From assembly GCF_052324685.1 (NCBI RefSeq), contig NC_135212.1, positions 4,688,079 through 4,752,078 on the forward strand: a stretch of 64,000 nt of DNA, in the 5' to 3' direction. Shown here one piece after another: positions 47,325-61,600 of the stretch. Each line of letters begins with the position of its first letter. Positions within the stretch are counted from its first letter, which is position 1. The translations under genes and the position numbers were made by a program. The DNA is from Brachyhypopomus gauderio (lineage: Eukaryota; Chordata; Actinopteri; Gymnotiformes; Hypopomidae). The notes below the pieces were generated by a model. The model was not told the origin of the DNA. It worked only from the letters and a program-made list of their open reading frames with translations, and did not search any database.

Positions 47325-49118
47325 ACACACACACACACAACGTTTAATGTGTGTATACATGTGTGTATTGTTGTGGCAAATGTATTTATATGTATGACCC
47401 TTACATCATACACTGCACCCGTTGTCCCATATAGTGGAAGTCTGAGATGGGTCTAAGGAAAACTGGCATGTGCCACATGTGTCTTGTTCTTATTAGAGCT
47501 AGTTAGTCTAAGGTGCTTTAGAGGTCTCTACAGAATGTCCTCCATAGTCTGTATAAACGTTTAGCTGATCTGCTTATTGATTTACTTAGTGATCTGCTTC
47601 GTTTTTCTTTTGTAGCATGAGCTGAATGCTTCAGAACCTTTGGATGAGCTGTATGATGCCCTGGGTGACGTCATTGGTGCCGAGGAAGACGCCTTGTGCT
47701 ATAAAACCTATCTACTAGTAAAGTTCATTTACGCACATGCATTTCTAGACCACAATTTCTGTTATGGTCATAGTACAATGTTTGAGCAAGCCTTAGAAAA
47801 ACCTAAAAAAGATTTTTTAGGGAAATGAGACCTTGATCATAGACTGTAATTTCTGCCACCTCAGTAGGTAGAGTAAACTCTCCTCAGCCCTCAGGGGAGG
47901 CGGTGAGTATAGAAGAGAACGTGGCGGTCATCTCGGAGGGCACCACAGGACTGGTCACCTGGGAGGCTGCCCTGTACCTGGCTGAGTGGGCCCTGGAACA
48001 CCCGGACATCTTCACTGGCAGGTATCACAGGACGCACATGGGATGCAGACCAACGTGCTCAAAATAAAATCTACTTTGTAGAATTCGTTCATGAATGAGA
48101 ACTCGAGCATCTGAGTTTTGTCCTAAGTAGACATAGCTTTTTAAAACAGAGTAAACGGACACCAAATGGATTCACACCGTGTATGGTATTATGGTAATGC
48201 TCCAAAAAACACAAATGTTGTGCATATATGGTGCATATCGTACACGTTTGTAACTGTGCATGTAACTATGCCTACGTTCAAAAGATTGTGTAGGCACTCT
48301 TATTGAACATAGGACAGTGTCATATCTACAAGCCTCAAAATCATGCCTGTTGCATTATGGGGTTTCATGCGGTCTTGTTGCTGCCCTGACCACAGGACTG
48401 TGCTGGAGTTGGGCAGTGGGGCGGGGCTCACTGGTATAGTGGTGTGCCGGACATGCAAGCCCACCAAATATGTCTTTAGCGACTGCCATCGAGCTGTTCT
48501 GGAAAGGCTGAAGAACAACGTCGCGCTCAATGGCCTGACCAGACCGGACAGCACAGGTGTGTCTGTGCTCACGCAAGAACTGGACTGGGAGAGCGCGCAG
48601 AAGGACCAGCTGGGAAGAATCGGAGCCGACACCATCATAGCGGCAGGTTGGCGGTGTGCGATGAACACGCAGCTCCATGGTTTTGTGACATTTGCTGCGT
48701 CAACATTGCCATGTTGGGTCATTTACCTCACTGTTGTGTTTCTTATCCAGATGTGGTTTATGATCCTGATATAATTGGCTGTCTGGTGAGACTGTTAGCA
48801 GAACTCCTCACCTGCAAGGGTCAGCAGAGTCGCCCTGAAGCTTACATCTCCTCTACCGTACGAAACCCAGGGACATACAGCTGCTTTAAGAATGAACTGG
48901 GTGAGTTTAATGTCATTGCCATTGCATCATGTACACAAAATGTTCCCGTAATAATGTAACAGACATTCATGGAAATTATAAATGAACAAAAAACAAACCC
49001 TGTTTCCTCACACACAGAAAAGGCTGGATTGAAACATCTCGTCTTGACTCATCCTGTCACACAAGTCTTCCCATACAACAGAATTACCTCTATAGAAATG
49101 ATCAAGGTACACTGTTGA
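46811..49118 (+). CDS. eEF2 lysine methyltransferase (FAM86 family), 8 exons
   Basis: Exons: 46811-46939, 47028-47087, 47183-47263, 47616-47717, 47888-48021, 48396-48646, 48751-48900 and 49018-49118; 336 codons including TGA, all with GT-AG junctions and continuous phase. The product transfers methyl groups from S-adenosylmethionine to a lysine of elongation factor 2 in the cytosol. The FAM86 N-terminal domain is seen in 'TFQVSFFAMCRIATFPW' and 'EKPPSVKYRRLFLSELIKR'. The methyltransferase fold shows motif I 'LELGSGAGLTG', the acidic 'FSDCH' and the post-II 'AADVVYDP'. The C-terminus 'FPYNRITSIEMIKVHC' aligns with the mammalian end. I chose the ATG at 46811 because it opens the frame leading into the conserved 'FPW' segment. 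It converges on alg1, as I recall for the mammalian pair. Confidence 0.95.
47281..47339. repeat. (CA)n microsatellite in eef2kmt intron 3
   Basis: CA units with one TA interruption near 47320. It begins 18 bases after the exon 3 donor. Confidence 0.95.
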
Positions 49119-49141
49119 CCAAGTTGTCAAAGTCCTATTAT

Positions 49142-49156
49142 AATAAAGTATTTATT
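49142..49156. terminator. Back-to-back poly(A) signals of eef2kmt and alg1
   Basis: AATAAA on the plus strand at 49142-49147, 24 bases after the eef2kmt stop, and AATAAA on the minus strand at 49151-49156, about 180 bases after the alg1 stop. The two convergent signals are 3 bases apart. Cleavage 10-30 bases downstream of each would make the two transcripts overlap at their 3' ends. Whether both signals are used is inference. Confidence 0.6.
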
Positions 49157-49337
49157 TACATCATATATACATGGACAGTGTGCTTTTTGCTCTTATATTT
49201 CAAGTCTTATCCAATGTAATTGCTGGAATGCAGATGACCCAAAAGAGGGGCATTCGAACATGTAGTGCTTGGTTACCCTGTACAAATCCCTGCCTGCACC
49301 CCTCTGTTTGAGGCCAGTTGGTTCGTGCCGCTGCTGC

Positions 49338-54751
<5,414 letters not shown>

Positions 54752-55738
54752 TGTTGCCGTCCCGCTGCTGACGTGGCTGGAAATTTAAAGGCGCCGCCGA
54801 CTTTATTCTAAGCTCTTCAAAATCGAAATTCACACTTATTTCAAGTTAAGTAAATGAATTTAAATGAATGCGTACAATCGTTTAATGATTGAGAATGGTA
54901 TGGAAGCCCATTCCCGCCACCTAAAATAAAAAAACAGCACATATATATATATTTCTCATTATTAAGTAAATTGATATCTCATTATTTCGAGATACTAAGT
55001 CATTATTTTTGAGATACTAAGTCATTATTTTGAGATAGTATCTCGAAATAATGACTTAGTATCTCGAAATAACGACTTAGTATCTCAAAATAATGACTTA
55101 GTATCTCGAAATAATGAGATATCGATTTACTTAATAATGAGAAAAAAATATATATGTGCTGTTTTTTTATTTTAGGTGGCGGGAATGGGCTTCCATACCT
55201 ACTTGATCCAGTTGATTCAGTAGCGTTTTATTGCTGGGTCCAGCGATTAGTGTTTAAGCGGGGTTGAAACTAAACTCTGCAGGGCGGTAGATAAACAGGA
55301 CCTGTGAACCTCTGAGCTAATACAATCAATCTCCATCAGTTTAAACTGTACGTGACTTCAGGACATCTCCGTCCTGGGACGCCACAATGATCCTGTATGA
55401 TCCAGATATCATAAATTATAAATTAATAATTTTTTTATTATTTTATGACAAGACGAGTGACATCTTCTCAAATGCATTACTTATTCTTCCTCTTAGTGCA
55501 GAAATGTGTTTTTTTTATGTCATAGTTTCTTATTACGGACTTAGATGCACATAAACGTGCGCACACTCCTCCACGTGACCAGTCGCTCCCCTACCCTACC
55601 GTTACACTAAATCTGTCAAGACGTGAACCAAGTGATGGTTTCCTTACCACACACTGCTTGTTTGCTCATCCACGTTTATTAATAATAAAGAAAAGTCTCT
55701 CGGGCCTTGGACCGATTGTTTTGCAATATCTAAAAAAG
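54752..55738. promoter_or_regulatory. Divergent promoter region of alg1 and C16orf89
   Basis: 987 bp separate the two start codons, which face away from each other. The region must hold both 5' UTRs and promoters unless an upstream non-coding exon exists. The only structured object in it is the palindromic element at 54901-55195. Confidence 0.55.
54901..55195. mobile_element. Palindromic MITE between alg1 and C16orf89
   Basis: 295 bp, foldable over nearly its whole length. It starts TGGAAGCCCATTCCCGCCAC and ends with the complement, flanked by TA on both sides. Inside are repeated blocks of 'GAGATACTAAGTCATTATTT' in one arm and their complements in the other. The TA flanks suit a Tc1/mariner-type MITE. 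It begins 149 bases upstream of the alg1 ATG. Confidence 0.82.
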
Positions 55739-56325
55739 ATGTTGCGCGCGACTTTGATGCTCCTTCTTCTCTCATCATCGGTCCAGTCGTCGCACCAGGA
55801 GATTATTGACGACATACTGGAGAGTTTGTCCAAAGGAGTGACTTTCTTTGACAAGCAGTGCAGGAATATCAATCTTGATGGCGTCGTCGGTTATGTAATT
55901 CTGAAAGGTAAGATTTGCATTTTTAATGGGACGTCTTTAGAAGTGACAGAAAGATCAAATTTGCGCGTTTAGAAAACTGCAGGTTAATGGTTCGTGTTTT
56001 ATCAAACATTTAGTGGCAAAGAAAAACGATGTTCTGTTTTCAAAGCCATTGCACAGAAATTGTTTAGGCATCGTGGAACTGCTTTGTGTCCATTACGCAC
56101 GGGTGACACTATGACATGTAAGCGTGCGCATTTTCACAAGTCTGTATTTGTTTACAAAAACAGCACAGTTGCAGGAAGCCACCCGGTCCTGGCCCAATTC
56201 GGACTTCCTCAGTCTCTTTCAGCGTTCCATAGCACTGTCTTTGGTTAAAAAACTGGACAGAAGCTTGTCTCACGCGGTCACCTCTCTTCAAGAGACAGAC
56301 TCCAAATATTATAAAGGTGATTCAC

Positions 56326-56403
<78 letters not shown>

Positions 56404-56421
56404 TACGCACACACACACGCA

Positions 56422-56452
<31 letters not shown>

Positions 56453-56667
56453 GCACACACACACACACACGCACACGCACGCACGCACACAGACACACAC
56501 ACACGCACGCACGCATGCACACACACACACACACACCCCCACACCCACACGCACACACACACACACACACACCCACACGCACACACACACACGCACGCAC
56601 GCACGCGCACACACGCACGCATGCACACACACACACACACACACCCACACACACACACACACCCCCA

Positions 56668-56698
<31 letters not shown>

Positions 56699-57982
56699 CC
56701 CCACACCCACACACATCTCCTGCACGCGTCACGATAACCAGTGCGTCTTCCCCAGAGTTTGAGCCCATCTTGGACACGTCGTTTTGGTCTTTGCCTCGTG
56801 AATGGAGCTTCACGGACCCCACGCTCGTGTACTCCTCCACGAGGACCACGGAGTGTTACGACGAGCAGCAGGGTGACAAATGCCTAACGCTGCTTCTAGG
56901 AACATGGTGAAAACACAGACGACTAAGTATTAACTTAAGCATTTAAGACAACGGGGTGACACAACTATGTTTTGTCTGTAGGAAAGACAACGGAACACCA
57001 TGCATCGTGACGAAGTCTTGTAGAGACACAATGACACGTTTCGGATGTCCGCACTATTCCCTCTCACACCAGCTGCTGTACTTCATGGTTGGAACCATGG
57101 TAAATATGTTTTATTTTGAACTTAAGTTTTGGTTTGGTCTTGGATCAAGGCAAGAAATGGTCATATATCTGTCACTTAACCGGTTAAAACGTTTCTGCTG
57201 ACAGAAAGGGTGTTCCAGGATGCTGAAGGGAGACCTTAGGCTGTCTCGGGTCAACATTACGGTGGAACACTACCAGAAGATATTCTGCTCAAATATGATG
57301 AAGGGCAATCAGGAGATTGTCAGCAGTGGTTTCACTTCTCAAATACAAGATATCTTCATAGAAAACAGTTAGTTGAATGTTTTGTCATGAACTACCATAT
57401 AGTTTATACTGTATACTCTTATAATATGTTGATGCACAAAAAAAAATCCTCTTCTTTTGCAGTTCTTTTATGTGGTTTGGCTGGTTTTTCTGACTTTTAT
57501 AAGGCAGACTGGTTACAGCATATTCTGGCATGGCAAGACAAAAAACTGGGTTGCTTTGGGAAAGATGGTAAGAATGTTAATTCATACTATTTGGGTTGTA
57601 TCAGTAGTGCCACTGGCTCATAGCAGAAGGGTCCCGCCCACATGGCGGTTCGCACTTCTCACTACATCAGTGTCATGTTTCTGTTTTTCTGGCAGAAGAC
57701 TACTCAGAAATGTTTGAGGAATTTTTGGATACACCTCACAAGCGTGTGAAAAGAAGAGAAAAAACCTTAAAAGGTTGTCGTTATATTTAGTTCACAATGT
57801 GATAAAGCTGTGTTGTTATGCTGTGTTATGACAATGTTATATTAAGACGTCATGGCGATACATATATTCTTTTTGCAGATGGATGCTCAAGTCACATGAC
57901 AGGAGTCGCAATGAGTGCGCTGGGCGGTTATCTCAACTTCTATCTGTCTGAGCAAGACATTACCAAGAGACCCCTCATCTAA
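55739..57982 (+). CDS. C16orf89 homologue (UPF0764 secreted protein), 8 exons
   Basis: Exons: 55739-55907, 56164-56316, 56756-56906, 56982-57099, 57205-57367, 57463-57567, 57696-57773 and 57879-57982; 346 residues, continuous phase, GT-AG junctions. The first ATG after an upstream in-frame extension is chosen because it opens a clear signal peptide ('[18 protein letters not shown]'). Conserved blocks match my memory of human C16orf89: '[14 protein letters not shown]', '[20 protein letters not shown]', '[20 protein letters not shown]', '[13 protein letters not shown]', '[14 protein letters not shown]' and 'RVKRREK'. Many Cys residues agree with secretion. The function is not established to my knowledge; the human protein is described as secreted and expressed in thyroid. 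It is convergent with ttc30, with 631 bp between stops. Confidence 0.93.
56327..56720. repeat. (CA)n-rich tract in C16orf89 intron 2
   Basis: About 390 bp of CA with CG, CC and TA variants (ACACGCAC, CCACACCC). It gives long His/Thr open frames on plus and Cys/Val frames on minus, which are artefacts. It starts about 10 bases after the exon 2 donor. Confidence 0.96.
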
Positions 57983-58613
57983 TATCTCAACAACATGGCG
58001 ATGGACCGTTTCACAAAACAATAACAAACCAATAACTTCATTAACATGTCTTTTTTTTATTCTGTAGAAAATATAACATAAGCTGCCTGTACATTTTTAA
58101 ATAGGAGTATATTATATGGAAGTGACATTTTGGTAAAAGGATACCATTTCATAATATACTTAAGAAATAAATGTTTGAATGTAATTCACATAAGGTTGGT
58201 ACTCAGTTAAACTAGGTTTTTGTTTAGATTAATAAAGACCTCTGGGTGCATAATGTTCCAAAGAGCATTCTTAATAATGAATGAATAAATGACTTCCATT
58301 CTTAATAATGAATGAATTAATGTCTGCATTCAAGTAACAGGATGCTCTCCAAGCTGCAGACCCAGGACACGAGTTAAAGTCTTGGCTAATAACCAAATAA
58401 TCAAGACATTGACCCGTATCTGACTAGCAGAACACTACTCTACTGAGAGGCTCTGCTCCATGTCATCACATCAGATTGCATGACAATCACATATTCTAGA
58501 ATTTGCAGATTCTAGAAAACACCAATCAGAAACTTTGTCATAATCAGGTGACCTGAACGTATTTTTTTTTAAACCAGTAGTAACATTTCAAAGGTCTCTG
58601 AAGACTGCTGGTG
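57983..58613. other. Convergent 3' intergenic region of C16orf89 and ttc30
   Basis: AATAAA motifs on plus occur near 58166 and 58233 and could terminate C16orf89. No other gene was seen. Confidence 0.55.
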
Positions 58614-61600
58614 CTATTGGTTCCAGCCGATGACCTCATAAAAGAGGGCCTTTATCATGCGTGCCTCGTACGTGACCGTGTTCTTGCCGATGTGCATACG
58701 CTCCTCCTCCAGGGGTTGCTCAATGACAGCGGGCACGTCCCTGCCGTACACTTTGGGGAGACAGGAAGACGGTAATTAGCTCCACTGAGGAGAGCAGCCT
58801 GAAATTTAATTAGCATGTCGGCACTGAAAACAGAGCGCCACATCCCCAACTGAATCGGATGGTAATCGGATGAATCCGTTGAAATCACTAAATTGACTGT
58901 TTTGCTGTGGTGAACACCATCGAATCTGATGCATATACTTATAATGTTACAGTTGTTCTGTTTAAAGATAATACGATGATTCTTTTATCATTTTTTTGCC
59001 ACCATATTAAACAAACTGATCAAAAATCAACTTTATTTCCATTGAACGACGAGGCAGGGTCGGCTTTGTCTTTCCCACACTGCACAGTATGAACGCTGGC
59101 CGGCTCCACAGAGGTGACGGAGGTACTTACACTCGCAGTGCTCCAGAAACTGGATGCAGTCCTGTACCACCGTGTCCCTCAGCATCACCATGTGCTTGGC
59201 CATGTTCTCCAGGAGTGACAAGAAACATCTCTTGATGTAGAACCACGTGTCCGTACCGAGCTGAAATCATACTGCGTCAGTGCCGTGACCTCTAACCCCG
59301 GTCCTGAACTCTAACCCTACGCAGTGTCAAGTCCTTCACGCGACGAATCAGGAGTTGAACGTAGCACTTGCCCCATCGATAAATGCCACCACCTGATTTC
59401 ACTAATGAACTCACCTCCTTATCAATGAACGGGATCTAATGCGTCAGAGTGGGCCGTGTAGATAAAGGTTGCGAGCTGAACACACCCATCAACACCACAC
59501 TCCTCACTGGATTAAATAAGCAGCCCCAGCTATGGTTAACCAGCTTTTCCCATTTATAAAACTTTTAACTGTGATTTTGCTTCCACTTACAGTATTAACG
59601 AGGAGCCCAGAGAAAAGGGCCTTGGGATTAATATTCAGCTAATATCTCAGTTGCTAACGGACGACATGTGGCTTAGCTAAAAAGAGAGCAACATGAAAGC
59701 AGGAGCAGACAAGCGAGTGCAGTAGCTAAGCTCCTCCCCCACGCGTCCCGGCAACACGGCGCTCGCGGGAGGGCGACAACGCCGGGCTCCCGAGGGGATC
59801 ATGTTTGCTCAGCTGCAGATGGGGGAGCACACTTCATTTTTAGTACAGTAAAAATAACATCTGTGGTTTATGCCGCCCGATGTGATCGTCGACGAACCAA
59901 AGCCCCGTCCTCCACGGACAATGTGTTACTGGGGATTGTGAGACGCCACTAAATGTTCCAGACTCTGGTGTGAACTGCTCAAAGCAGTGTGCGAAGGTAC
60001 AATATGCAGTACCTTCTTATTGTAGGGCTCCAGGCTTTTAATCACACGGGAGATGCCAAAGTCATAGTTTCCTTTGGCGCAGTACAAGGTCCTGCAAGCA
60101 CAATGAAAATGTTTTTAAAATGTGAAGCGCTTCAGATCTTTTCGCACAGCAAAGTCAATAGGAGAACACGTCAGAATGATAAGCCTCAGAGTCAAGGACA
60201 CACCCAATCACAAGGTTGACGATGCACAGATGAAACACTTTCTTGTCTGGGTCGTTGTAGGATATCTGCTCCTCCTCTTTCTCTATCTTCCTCATCAGCT
60301 GCTCTGCCTTCAGAGACACACGCGCCCATGAGTCACGCGGGACACAGTCCCGCACTGTAGACCTGCCACGGCCGCGGGATACATGGTGCAGGTCGTTCGT
60401 ACCTCCTCGTTTTGGCTGGTCATGATGTAGGACACGCACAGGTTGGCCAGGACGATGGCGCTCACGTTGAGGATCTGCAGGGGGAAAGAGAGCTTGCGTG
60501 ATTGGCTGCAGGGCAGGGATTGAATCACGAGTAGAACGGCCAATTAGCAGGCGTCAAACATCACACAGGAAAGTAACATGCGTTCAGGCAGCACGACTCG
60601 GAGGCCGAGAACTCAAAGTGCCACCGTGTGTTTTACCGACGGCTTCTTTTTGCAGGGACACTCTTGAATGTTACACTGTTCCAGCTAGCAAAAAGCAAGA
60701 CAAACAGACAAAAAACAGACTTTGAGCACTGTGCCTCATCAGGTTCTTGGAGAGCCTTGATTCTTGTTCAGTGTAACCATAAATCATTTGCTGCAAATCA
60801 AAAAGGAACAACGTGCTTCGTATAAGGAATGTTAAGGACCGTCGACGAACGGGCCTGTAACCCATTGAGGCCGTTTGAGTCACGCGGGGGCGGGCGGCGC
60901 TCACGTTGTCGTAGTGCTTCTTGACGATGGGCTCGTAGAAGCCAATGGCCTCCTTGTACTTGTTCTCCTGCATGAAAAGCACGTGTGCAACGTTGAGCTT
61001 CCACGTGTCGTGCTCATTGCAGAACTCCACCGACTTGCGGAAGATCTTCTCCACCACGTTGTAGTTCTCTCTGTTCCAGTAAATCTTCGCCTGCACCATC
61101 AGCACGGGGATGTACCTTCAAAAACGAACGAGTGGAGAGAAAAAGAAAATTAAAGGAAACTTCCGCACGTTATTCTGAAACACCAGATGTTTCTCTTCAG
61201 GTTTGAAATGTTGACCTACTCCTCCAGAAGCTGATCATAGTCTTCGATGGACTTTTTTAGCCCTTCGTCATCTCGTGTACGCCGTGCCTCTTGTACCTTC
61301 AATGTCAAAGATGAAGATTTAGTGATGCTGCATAATCTGCCTAACCTACTCCTCTCTGACTCAGAATTTACGTTAAAATAATAAACTAATACAAATATTC
61401 AGGGTGTAATTTTTGCCAGTTAGTTTAGACATACTGCTAGAGGAGCGACATAACCTGCTTGGTAACCTTGTTTAGGAGACATACTGCTAGAAAAGCGACA
61501 TAACCTGCTTGGTAACCTTGTTTAGGAGACATACTGCTAGAGGAGCGACATAACCTGCTTGGTAACCTTGTTTAGGAGACATACTGCTAGAGGAGCGACA

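Noticed and set aside
49018..49118. Possible frame shift at the start of the last eef2kmt exon
   Set aside because: Counting the bases gives four A after the acceptor; with one leftover base from the previous exon the phase is correct and the frame runs to TGA.
56278..56910. Long open frames rich in His/Thr or Cys/Val
   Set aside because: They come from the CA-rich tract in C16orf89 intron 2; any stop-free dinucleotide repeat gives such frames.
58614..59131. Non-canonical splice between the last two ttc30 exons
   Set aside because: Placing the donor at GAGT|GTAAGT instead of GAG|TGTAAG gives a consensus site and restores the expected 'EHCELYGRD'.
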